NCBI GenBank assembly: GCA_024653845.1
Contig: JANLHA010000317.1
Coordinates: 1-7,939, forward strand
DNA length: 7,939 bases
From: Candidatus Omnitrophota bacterium
Lineage (GTDB): Bacteria > Omnitrophota > Gorgyraeia > Zapsychrales > JANLHA01
Direction: 5' to 3'
Both the position numbers and the translations under genes were made by a program. Below are positions 1-6,838 of the stretch, piece by piece (within the stretch, counting starts at the first letter, position 1; every line of letters starts with the position of its first letter). Below the pieces are notes generated by a model. The model saw nothing but the letters and a program-made list of their open reading frames with translations. It did not search any database and was not told the origin of the DNA.

Positions 1-738
1 GGAAAGCAAGCCGTTGATTGGGGAAAGATGCGATTTTATAGCCCCCTCGATGTTTTTAATACCGTTGGACCTATCGAATTGGAGCGAGATCAGCGCTCAG
101 GGATTGATGCCATCAACTTCAATTTTTCATCCAGTGAATTTGGCGGAGTCAATCTTGTGGCCTCTCCTGGACATCATTCTGAAGAAAGTCATTATGGCTT
201 AAAACTTTACCAGAAATTTGGGACGTATGATTTGGCTTTGATTGCCAGTCATGTTTCGGAAGACGAAACCCTGGGCGTTTCTTTTGATGGATATCTTGGA
301 AAAGCTGGATTTCGTGGGGAGTTGGCTCAGGTATGGTTAAGCAATGATAGGAATTTTTCTCGGGCGAGTTTAGGATTGGATTATAATTTCACAGAGAAGC
401 TCTATATTCTGGGAGAATACTTTTATAATGGCGGGCCGGAAGACAACAACCCAAGTGCGCTTGCCTTTTCTTATGATAATGCCCGTCGTTTTTTTTCTTT
501 AGAGAAAAATTTATTAGGATGGTGGGTTCAGTATGAATGGACGGCTTTATTCAAATCTAACCTTTATTTGATTTATGACTGGGATGGGAAAAGTGTCGTT
601 ACGAACCCCGAATTGCGGTATAGCCCAACGCAAAATTTTGATTTTGCTTTAGGCGCGCAATTGTTTTGGGGAGAATCCCTTAGTGAATTTGGAGACTTAA
701 AAAATATTTACTATGCGGAGGCCAAATGGTTTTTTTAA
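1..738 (+). CDS. Outer-membrane beta-barrel protein, C-terminal part (5' end outside window)
   Basis: The reading frame is open from base 1, and residues before the first ATG at base 28 (GKQAVDWGKMRFYSPLDVFN) read as ordinary protein, so this is the 3' part of a longer gene and the ATG is internal. The visible 245 residues alternate polar and hydrophobic/aromatic positions in short strands divided by Gly/Asp/Asn-rich turns. The protein ends in two Phe (AKWFF), the aromatic C-terminal signal read by the BAM machinery, so it should be an outer-membrane barrel. The RQ-x-WG-like opening followed by a 'P-x-D-V-F-N' segment resembles porin-like barrels of the alginate-export/DUF1302 kind, but the exact family and any substrate are unresolved. 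The stop codon lies inside the next gene (13-base overlap), so the two are co-transcribed and probably translationally coupled. No cysteines are visible. Confidence 0.85.
   Translation, partial: GKQAVDWGKMRFYSPLDVFNTVGPIELERDQRSGIDAINFNFSSSEFGGVNLVASPGHHSEESHYGLKLYQKFGTYDLALIASHVSEDETLGVSFDGYLGKAGFRGELAQVWLSNDRNFSRASLGLDYNFTEKLYILGEYFYNGGPEDNNPSALAFSYDNARRFFSLEKNLLGWWVQYEWTALFKSNLYLIYDWDGKSVVTNPELRYSPTQNFDFALGAQLFWGESLSEFGDLKNIYYAEAKWFF
717..721 (+). promoter_or_regulatory. Ribosome binding site inside the upstream barrel gene
   Basis: GGAGG sits 4 bases before the ATG at 726 and lies within the last codons of the barrel gene. It fixes the start of the PaaK-like gene and implies that ribosomes finishing the barrel gene re-initiate there. 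The spacing is at the short end of the normal range. Confidence 0.6.
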
Positions 739-2162
739 ACAAGACTCTCCGCCAGTTAAGGGCTCGATATATCCTCAAGTCTTGTCTTGCCCAAAAGTCT
801 CAAAATTTGATCCAACTTTCTCAGGCCCACGCTGTCCAGGCTTTTCATAATGCTTATCATAAAAGTTTGTCTTACCGTCAATATATCCATGCGAAGGGCC
901 TTTCGACGAAAGATATTCATGATTTCATGTCTTTCCAAAAACATGTTCCTATCTCGAGCAAAGAAACGGTTTATCATGATTGTCAGATGATTGCGGATGA
1001 ACTATGGGGGAAGAAATCTTTTTCTCCGCAGTCCCTCTTGCTTTCCTCTGGGACTTCTGGCCAATTTGCTTTTGGGCTGAGTACCATCGAAGAATTGAAG
1101 AAAAATGCTATTCTCTTGGAAGTTTTTTTGGATCATTATTTCCAAATTTTTCGTCAAAAAACATTGATCATCAATTGTTTATCTGTTGTTGAACTCCCCT
1201 CAATTTATGCAACCGTTGTTAAGGTTGGCCCCCGAGTCGATTCATTAGTATATGTTTTGGGCAATATCGCGCCGCATTTTGATCAGATCATTATCATTGG
1301 AGATAATTATTTCTTAAAAAATGCCATTGAGGAATGTTTATTTAAAGGGATTGCTCTTGAGAAGTTGAAAATTCATTTGATCCTTGGCGGGGCATATTTA
1401 GCTGAGAATTTACGAGAGCATCTGAATAAAGTTTTATTAGCAAATGCGAAAGAGGATGGGAATCGGCGTGGTCAAATCCTTTCCTCCATGGGAATTTCAG
1501 AGTTCGGGTTGAATATCTTCTTTGAAAGCCAAGAAACGATTGCCTTACGTAAATTGGCTCAAAACAGTTCTATGCTTAGGGAGCTTCTTTTTGACCCAAC
1601 ATATCCCGATTATCTCCCCATGTTCTTGAATTATTTGCCCCAGCTTTTTCTGGTAGAGGAAATTGACCAGAATGTCGTGGTGACTAATACGAATCAAGAT
1701 GCGTCTCTCTTATTGGTTCGATATAACACGTATGATAAGGCAAGAATATTATCTTATGATTTTTTGAAAGGCATTTTGCAAAAAATTGTATTGCCGGCAG
1801 GGAAAAAGATTGAAGACTATCTTCCAGCTTTCCATTCTCCGCTGATATTGATGTATGGGCGTGGGGATTACTTTAATCTGGATGAGGAGAAAATTTATCC
1901 TGAGCAAATTCAAGACTTATTATTTCAAAATCTTGAAATGGCTTCACAGATTACAGGCTATTTCCGTCTTTCTGATGGATCTCGAGGTCCACAATTAGAT
2001 ATTCAGCTTAAGAAGGCGATTGCACCCTCCTCCTCTCTTGAGGAAAAGTTCCAAAAACAAATCCAATCTTTTAATCAAAATCTACGTGTTTCTCTCCATT
2101 TTTATCAGGATTTTCCTTACGGGATGGAGCTGGATTACCAGCATAAATTTAAATATTTTTAA
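726..2162 (+). CDS. PaaK-like adenylate-forming enzyme (phenylacetate-CoA ligase-like)
   Basis: This 478-residue soluble protein belongs to the ANL superfamily, nearest to the PaaK/CapK branch. Motifs in order are the phosphate-binding loop SSGTSG (107-112), GGAYL (221-225), SSMGISEFG (253-261, the adenine/acyl pocket motif), RYNTYDKAR (332-340, in the place of the usual RYRTGD), GRGDYFNLDEEKIYP (378-392, hinge region) and a C-terminal QHKFKYF, where K474 or K476 could be the catalytic lysine. The length fits the PaaK type (about 430-480). It should activate a carboxylic acid with ATP, but the substrate is unknown and the acceptor (CoA or other) is not shown. The replacement of the canonical RTGD Gly by Tyr is unusual. 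The start at 726 has GGAGG (717-721) only 4 bases upstream, inside the preceding gene, and no nearby alternative start exists. No acyl-carrier or other domain is attached. Confidence 0.85.
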   Translation: MVFLNKTLRQLRARYILKSCLAQKSQNLIQLSQAHAVQAFHNAYHKSLSYRQYIHAKGLSTKDIHDFMSFQKHVPISSKETVYHDCQMIADELWGKKSFSPQSLLLSSGTSGQFAFGLSTIEELKKNAILLEVFLDHYFQIFRQKTLIINCLSVVELPSIYATVVKVGPRVDSLVYVLGNIAPHFDQIIIIGDNYFLKNAIEECLFKGIALEKLKIHLILGGAYLAENLREHLNKVLLANAKEDGNRRGQILSSMGISEFGLNIFFESQETIALRKLAQNSSMLRELLFDPTYPDYLPMFLNYLPQLFLVEEIDQNVVVTNTNQDASLLLVRYNTYDKARILSYDFLKGILQKIVLPAGKKIEDYLPAFHSPLILMYGRGDYFNLDEEKIYPEQIQDLLFQNLEMASQITGYFRLSDGSRGPQLDIQLKKAIAPSSSLEEKFQKQIQSFNQNLRVSLHFYQDFPYGMELDYQHKFKYF

Positions 2163-2187
2163 GATTTTTTAAGAATTTTTAAAAAAT

Positions 2188-2221
2188 AAAAAGGCACAAA
2201 GATTAATCTTTGTGCCTTTTT
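2188..2221. terminator. Bidirectional intrinsic terminator
   Basis: A 34-bp perfect palindrome centred on GATTAATC, with inner arms GGCACAAAGA / TCTTTGTGCC, is flanked by an A-rich run on the left (2181-2192) and a T run on the right (2217-2223). It lies 25 bases after the PaaK-like stop and 45 bases after the PEP-CTERM stop on the other strand, so the same hairpin can end both converging transcripts, each with a U tract. Confidence 0.9.
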
Positions 2222-2266
2222 TTGCCAGTCAGCAGAAAAGAAACAGCGTTTTCTTTTGTGCCTCTA

Positions 2267-3106
2267 TTAGGCTAATTTTCTCTTGCGAGATCTAGCCCCG
2301 AGCATTCCTATTAACCCGCTTCCCATGAGGAACATGCTGGCTGGTTCAGGAATCACATTGCCTTCGGCTCGTCCATCGCCTCGGACGGTCCAATCCCCAA
2401 TCCGAGGATTAATATTGTTTCGGCTTGTAAAGGAGAATGAAAAATCTGATCCAAAAAGTTGAGTATTGGTATCAAATAGCGAATCCCAAGCTCCAGCGCC
2501 AGTTGTTTCGAGGAAAACAGATCCGCTTCCAACTAAAGTCATGAAGTTGAAATCTTCTTTGAGTGTGTGTCCAGCAGCATTTTGAGCAACAGGAGTCAAA
2601 TCGAGAACCAGGGTTCCGTTGGTGGCTGTTGTGTAGCTGTCAACCCCTGTTCTTCCACCCGTACCCAGTGAGGGATCATAATCTTGAGAGAAATCTTGGT
2701 AGATTTGAACTCTTCCACCTACGGTTCCGATTGTGACATCGCCTAAGAAATCAGGAGAAGTGAGGGTGTCATCATCAAATCCATAGAAGAAAATGCTGAG
2801 TTCATATGGGTCCAATTCTTTATCAAAAAAGAGTGGGCCGCCACCAATGGGCTGAACTTGATCAATTTGGGCAATTCCCCAGCTGTCTTCTGAGCCATCA
2901 GCATTTCCAACGGTGTTCTGAGGAATTACGCTGCCAGCTGAACCATCAAAAGGGTTAACATTGGTAGGGGTGTAGCTAGCTCCATCGTAGCTATATAATC
3001 TACCCCAATTAAAGAGATCGACAACGTCGAATTCGACTGGAATCGCGTAGGCGTTTCCTGCGGCTGCGCCCAACAGCATGAATAGGGCCATCAATGTTTT
3101 TTTCAC
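2267..3106 (-). CDS. PEP-CTERM sorting domain protein, secreted
   Basis: This 279-residue exported protein has a Sec signal peptide (MKK start, hydrophobic core residues 4-16, likely cleavage after NAYA at 21). The middle is rich in Gly, Asp, Thr and Ser and contains no cysteine. The tail is a classic PEP-CTERM: VIPEP (251-255, with the P-E-P at 253-255), a hydrophobic segment (257-270) and a basic end RSRKRK (272-277). By family knowledge an exosortase cleaves near the PEP motif and hands the protein to the cell surface or extracellular matrix; no exosortase is in this window. The GTG at 3106 is chosen because AAGGAGGA lies 5 bases upstream; an ATG 6 bases before it is out of frame and meets a stop after two codons. 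The middle domain is not one I recognise, so the function beyond surface or matrix protein is unknown. The gene has its own sigma-54-type promoter upstream. Confidence 0.93.
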   Translation of the reverse strand: MKKTLMALFMLLGAAAGNAYAIPVEFDVVDLFNWGRLYSYDGASYTPTNVNPFDGSAGSVIPQNTVGNADGSEDSWGIAQIDQVQPIGGGPLFFDKELDPYELSIFFYGFDDDTLTSPDFLGDVTIGTVGGRVQIYQDFSQDYDPSLGTGGRTGVDSYTTATNGTLVLDLTPVAQNAAGHTLKEDFNFMTLVGSGSVFLETTGAGAWDSLFDTNTQLFGSDFSFSFTSRNNINPRIGDWTVRGDGRAEGNVIPEPASMFLMGSGLIGMLGARSRKRKLA

Positions 3107-3110
3107 TTCA

Positions 3111-3118
3111 TCCTCCTT
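3111..3118 (-). promoter_or_regulatory. Strong Shine-Dalgarno fixing the GTG start of the PEP-CTERM gene
   Basis: AAGGAGGA on the minus strand ends 4-5 bases before the GTG at 3106. It is the best ribosome binding site in the window and supports high expression from a non-ATG start. Confidence 0.85.
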
Positions 3119-3170
3119 GTTTATAAATTATGCGGCGCTAATATTCGATTTTTGCCTTCAAAATATATTT

Positions 3171-3187
3171 AGCAATATCTGTGCCAA
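3171..3187 (-). promoter_or_regulatory. Sigma-54 (RpoN) -24/-12 promoter of the PEP-CTERM gene
   Basis: The minus strand reads TTGGCAC-AGATA-TTGCT. This matches the sigma-54 consensus TGGCAC-N5-TTGCW in every conserved base, with the invariant GG and GC at the right spacing. Transcription would start near 3160, giving a leader of about 54 bases before the GTG. RpoN together with the PrsK/PrsR two-component system is known to drive PEP-CTERM genes in floc-forming bacteria, which makes this assignment plausible beyond the motif itself. Confidence 0.75.
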
Positions 3188-3250
3188 TTTTTTTTAATAG
3201 AATCTTATTTCATCACATCGTAAATCATTTTATATCAATAGTTTATATTT

Positions 3251-3303
3251 AGAAAGCGCTGTCTACCTATGACAACATATGACACATGTGTACATATATG
3301 ATA
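3251..3303 (-). promoter_or_regulatory. Candidate enhancer (upstream activator) site cluster
   Basis: The cluster contains a near-palindrome around AGCGCT (3251-3264, one mismatched pair), three TATGAYA copies starting at 3268, 3278 and 3297 (spacings 10 and 19, about one and two helical turns), and the perfect palindrome ACACATGTGT (3282-3291). It lies roughly 90-145 bp upstream of the transcription start predicted from the sigma-54 promoter, where enhancer-binding proteins such as response regulators of the PrsR type normally bind. Protein binding is inferred only from position and repeat structure. Confidence 0.4.
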
Positions 3304-3351
3304 CTTATAATGTTTAAAATACGCGACATGTTTTTGACGCAAATCAACATC

Positions 3352-6048
3352 TTAGTTATTTCTTTTTAAAGAAAGCTCAATAACTTTGATTCGGAGGTTT
3401 TCAGCGATCCTTTGATGGACTTCATCACTTTCTAGCAGAGAATTTTTAATGAAATCCTGTTTTGCCTGAATGGGCCCAAAAATGACTTTGACGGGAGCCA
3501 GATGAGGAATTTTTTGACCCCTTGGCCAGGTATGAAAAGCCCCTTCTAAATAAACAGGAATCACGGGTATTTGAAGTTCATGAATCAGGATCCCGATGCC
3601 CTTTTTGAATTCTTGCACTTCTCCATCAATAGAGCGTTGTCCTTCAGGAAAGTAGCAAACAATTTTTGAATTTCTGAAAAGAAAAGCACATGTTTGCAAT
3701 GATTCAACAAAATTATAATCAAAGCCAATGGGAACCAGTCTGGCAAATCGTGTGAGCCAGCGCAATAAAGGATGTTCAAAAAAATTCCGATCACCGACAA
3801 AATATGTTTTTAAAGCTATCTGTAAGGGTAAAGCACAAAAAAGAAAAAGACCATCAAGATAACTTGTATGATTTGGACAAATGAGATAAGGCCCTTCTTT
3901 TTTAAGATGGTGAGCTCCCTCGATTCTTAAAAAGAAAAAGATTCTAAAGAAGATTTTCATAATGATAATGATCACCACGCTGAAAAGAATCTCTGGCCAA
4001 CTCCATTGCATTTTGATTTTCTTTTGGATTTCAGGGCGAGGTGCCTCTTCCAAAGTTTTTTGCCATAATAGAGAAGATTTTCCAGCCGGTGTTGTGACGG
4101 TTTCTGATGGAAGGATTTTTTGAAGATTGATCAAAAGTTCTTCGATGGTATTGCTTGCAAAGAATTCCATGGCTTGGGATTCAGAAATTTTGAGCTTCAG
4201 ATGGTCTTGAAGATTCAAAAGGAGTTCCACGCGGTTTAAAGAGTCTAATCCTAAATCAAGCTCAAGGTGATCCTGAGGGTTGAGTTTTCTTTGAAAAGTT
4301 GTTTCTAAAAAGGCCAGGGCAGTTTGGGACGTTTCAGAATATTGGGAATGCAATCTTTCATCTGGTGTTTTTTCCGCCTTGATATTTCTGACAATTTCAC
4401 TATATATTGCGGGCAATTGATATCGTCTGAGTTTTCCTAAGCGTGTTCGAGGTAGAGGCTCTCGACTGATAGCGAACCCCTTGATTCGCTTATATGAGGG
4501 AAGCTGGATAGACAAGTTTTCTAATTCCCATTTGAGCCGTCCGCGAATATTGGTTTCATTTTTTGATTTAAAATAATCTTCATTGACCACGATAACGGCA
4601 ACCAGTTTTTCATCTTCCGTGAGGAGCCCAGGATTTTTATTAGCTAAAATGGCGATTTCTTTAATAAATGGAATTTGAGAATAATACTCTTCAAGTTCGT
4701 CAGGATGGATATTTTTCCCATTGCTTAGAACAATCAATTCTTTCTTACGCCCTGTCAGATAAAGGTAGCCATCATGATCAAAATATCCCAAATCCCCGGT
4801 GTGTAGCCACCCTTCGGGAAGGGCCGGATGGGAATTGTTGATATCGGGATAATATCCCACCATGACATTGGGGCCACGAACGATGACCTCCCCTGCTTCT
4901 TGATCTGGCTGGTCTTGTGAAATTCGGACTTCTACATCGGCGAGCGGTTTACCGACAGATCCGATTTTCGGGTGTGATTTTGGATTGAAGGTAATGACCG
5001 GAGATGCTTCTGTTAAACCATATCCTTCTAAAAGAACAAATCCCCATAAGTAAAAATCTTTGGCGATCCTGGGATCCAACCGCGCGCCTCCGGAAATCAT
5101 GAAGCGCAATTTGCCGCCATAAACTTCATGAACTTTCTGAAAAAGATATTGATTGAAATTGATTCCAGTCCATTGATAGAGTTGATAGAAAATTTTTGAC
5201 AAAAATGATGTGATCAATTTTTGAAAGAATGACAAATCTTTCATTTTGTTGGTAATGGCATGGTGCATTAGAGTAAAGAGTTGTGGGACACCCACAAAAA
5301 TTGTGGCTTGGGTCCCTTTCATCGAAGAAATCAAATCGCTGGAATTGAGACTTGCTGGAAAAACAATATGTGCGCCGGTCAATAGAGGTGTCAAAAGTGT
5401 CGTCGTGAAGGCATACGTGTGATGCAGCGGAAGAATGGCCATGACGGTATCTTGGGAAGAGGCCAGCGCAAGTTTTTGTAAGGATTGCACATTTGATAAT
5501 AAATTTTGATGACTCAATTGGACCGCTTTAGGATTTTGGGTTGTTCCTGAAGTATAAAAAAATGCCGCAATCAAGTTGGGGTCCCTTGATGGCTCAAATT
5601 GGTTTTCGATAGAACAATGAGCGACATATTCCTGAAATTGGGGGGAATCCACGGTTATGACTTCCACAAAAGGCGGAATCTCTTGAAGCGAAGCTTTGGT
5701 CTTCTCGGTTGTGATCAATAATTTGGCTTGGCAATGTTCAAGAATCTGGATGACTTGAACTGCGGGGTACTGCAGATCTAAAGGAACGACAATGGCGTTA
5801 TTATAAAGAGTCGCCCAAAGCGCGATGGGAAATTCAATCGTATTTCCTAGAAGGATGGCCACCCGGTCTTGAGGTTGAAGTCCCTGGCTTTGAAAAAATT
5901 TTGCCCACTGAATCGTTAAATGACAAACTTCTTGATAGTCGAAGGTCCTGAATGAAGGCCCTTGTTGAATAGTGATGGCCTTCTGATGAGGGTAAGTCTT
6001 TACAACTTCTGTAAAGACTTCAAAGAGATGGCGGGGGTTTTCAGGCAT
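3352..6048 (-). CDS. Acyl-AMP ligase / acyl carrier / PlsC-type acyltransferase fusion
   Basis: This 898-residue membrane-associated protein has three modules. (1) Residues 1-550, fatty acyl-AMP/CoA ligase: TSGTTQNPK (166-174), GYGLTEAS (342-349), TGDLGYFDHDG (417-427), GRKKELIVLSNGK (433-445) and GKLRR with the catalytic K539. (2) Residues about 575-645, an acyl carrier domain with the phosphopantetheine serine S603 in LGLDSLNR. (3) A hydrophobic anchor (684-708), then a PlsC domain with NHTSYLD (726-732, the HX4D motif), PEGQRS (801-806) and VIPVYLEG (829-836). All catalytic residues are present, so all modules should be active. It would activate a fatty acid, load it on its own carrier and transfer it to a lyso-lipid-like acceptor. 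It resembles Aas of enterobacteria, but with reversed module order and a built-in carrier. The start lies 7 bases after the upstream stop, with a modest AAGAG ribosome site, so it is the third gene of the operon. Confidence 0.93.
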   Translation of the reverse strand: MPENPRHLFEVFTEVVKTYPHQKAITIQQGPSFRTFDYQEVCHLTIQWAKFFQSQGLQPQDRVAILLGNTIEFPIALWATLYNNAIVVPLDLQYPAVQVIQILEHCQAKLLITTEKTKASLQEIPPFVEVITVDSPQFQEYVAHCSIENQFEPSRDPNLIAAFFYTSGTTQNPKAVQLSHQNLLSNVQSLQKLALASSQDTVMAILPLHHTYAFTTTLLTPLLTGAHIVFPASLNSSDLISSMKGTQATIFVGVPQLFTLMHHAITNKMKDLSFFQKLITSFLSKIFYQLYQWTGINFNQYLFQKVHEVYGGKLRFMISGGARLDPRIAKDFYLWGFVLLEGYGLTEASPVITFNPKSHPKIGSVGKPLADVEVRISQDQPDQEAGEVIVRGPNVMVGYYPDINNSHPALPEGWLHTGDLGYFDHDGYLYLTGRKKELIVLSNGKNIHPDELEEYYSQIPFIKEIAILANKNPGLLTEDEKLVAVIVVNEDYFKSKNETNIRGRLKWELENLSIQLPSYKRIKGFAISREPLPRTRLGKLRRYQLPAIYSEIVRNIKAEKTPDERLHSQYSETSQTALAFLETTFQRKLNPQDHLELDLGLDSLNRVELLLNLQDHLKLKISESQAMEFFASNTIEELLINLQKILPSETVTTPAGKSSLLWQKTLEEAPRPEIQKKIKMQWSWPEILFSVVIIIIMKIFFRIFFFLRIEGAHHLKKEGPYLICPNHTSYLDGLFLFCALPLQIALKTYFVGDRNFFEHPLLRWLTRFARLVPIGFDYNFVESLQTCAFLFRNSKIVCYFPEGQRSIDGEVQEFKKGIGILIHELQIPVIPVYLEGAFHTWPRGQKIPHLAPVKVIFGPIQAKQDFIKNSLLESDEVHQRIAENLRIKVIELSLKRNN

Positions 6049-6055
6049 TCCGCTC

Positions 6056-6766
6056 TTAGATACGAAATTCTTTGAGATATTGTGTTTCTAAATTTTGAGC
6101 AAAGTATTCGAAGAATTTAGGAAATTTCTGCTGCACTTCTTGTTCAATCAGATGGATCTTTCCAATGTATGGGTTGACCGGCCCATAAACATCAACTTGC
6201 TTTCCAACGCATTCAAAATGAAATCCATGAATCCGTAAAAGTAACCACAGGCTTTTTTCCATAAGACTATACCATTCTTGAATGCCTCGTCGTTTGCTTT
6301 CATGATAGATTTCTCGATAAAGACCAAAGGCCATGGGGCGATGGCGACGTAGAAATTCTACCCCCTCTTTCATCACGGCGGTATCTGCAGAATCCGGAGA
6401 ATAGTAAAGTTCGTCCCCCTTACGTCTTCTCAATTTGCGGCTAATCACGAGACGAGAAATTTCAACACATTGCTGTTGTTGGATTTTTTTGGGGTCAATG
6501 CTGACATCGGAACAATGAGTTTCGATAGGAAGCTTATGTTCTCCGGGGAGAATCATTCGCATCGTCCCAATCACTTCGTTTTCAGAATTGATGGCTGCAA
6601 AATGCAGCGACTGCGGATCGTAAATGTCTTTTTCACGTTGCTCAGGATAATCTTCTTGGCTGATGAAGTGACACTCATTGCAGTAAACTTCAAAGCGTAA
6701 ACGATAGATTTGATCCATCAATTCGTGATCATTAAAGTTGACTTTTTTGAATGTGAAATATTCCAT
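6056..6766 (-). CDS. LuxI-like PEP-CTERM/exosortase-associated acyltransferase, copy 1
   Basis: This 236-residue cytoplasmic acyltransferase is of the family found beside the PEP-CTERM/exosortase system, a relative of acyl-homoserine lactone synthases in the GNAT fold. Residues that line up with the LuxI/EsaI active site are all present: R24 in YRLRFEVYC, E45-x-D47-x-x-D50, R70 in GTMRMI, and E102 and R105 in VEISRLVI; F34 takes the place of the usual Trp. Conserved cysteines C29, C85 and C100 are shared with copy 2. A family-typical variable stretch occupies about 109-145, and a conserved stretch 156-184 ends before the GPVNPY motif. By family it should move an acyl chain, probably from acyl-ACP, to an amine; the real substrate is unknown. 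The ATG at 6766 has GAGG (6771-6774) 4 bases upstream. It sits between its paralog (72-base gap) and the carrier-bearing fusion (7-base gap). Confidence 0.9.
   Translation of the reverse strand: MEYFTFKKVNFNDHELMDQIYRLRFEVYCNECHFISQEDYPEQREKDIYDPQSLHFAAINSENEVIGTMRMILPGEHKLPIETHCSDVSIDPKKIQQQQCVEISRLVISRKLRRRKGDELYYSPDSADTAVMKEGVEFLRRHRPMAFGLYREIYHESKRRGIQEWYSLMEKSLWLLLRIHGFHFECVGKQVDVYGPVNPYIGKIHLIEQEVQQKFPKFFEYFAQNLETQYLKEFRI
6251..6301 (-). repeat. 51-bp identical tract, copy in acyltransferase 1
   Basis: This is identical base for base to 6986-7036. It encodes ESKRRGIQEWYSLMEKS (residues 156-172). The boundaries are sharp, with mismatches directly at both ends. Confidence 0.95.
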
Positions 6767-6838
6767 ACATCCTCATTATAGCAACATCGGTTTTATGAGG
6801 AAAGCATTCTCTTGGTAGATCGAGGAAGAATTACGCAA

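Noticed and set aside
28..30. ATG at base 28 as the true start of the barrel gene
   Set aside because: Coding-like sequence continues in frame to base 1, there is no signal peptide after this ATG, and an outer-membrane protein needs one.
756..977. Minus-strand frame of 73 codons inside the PaaK-like gene
   Set aside because: It lies antisense to a well-supported enzyme and has no ribosome site or recognisable motif.
2232..2256. GAAAAGAAA / TTTTCTTTT inverted repeat near the PEP-CTERM stop
   Set aside because: It is a weak A-T stem; the adjacent 34-bp palindrome explains termination far better.
3307..3351. Terminator after the ligase-ACP-PlsC gene
   Set aside because: Only short imperfect stems (TTGA/TCAA with a bulge) and no T run follow; read-through into the PEP-CTERM gene cannot be excluded.
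6775..6780. TATAAT on the minus strand just before acyltransferase copy 1
   Set aside because: No -35 hexamer resembles TTGACA at 16-18 bases spacing, and the transcript would start about 2 bases before the ATG, excluding the GAGG ribosome site; co-transcription from the promoter at 7560 is simpler.
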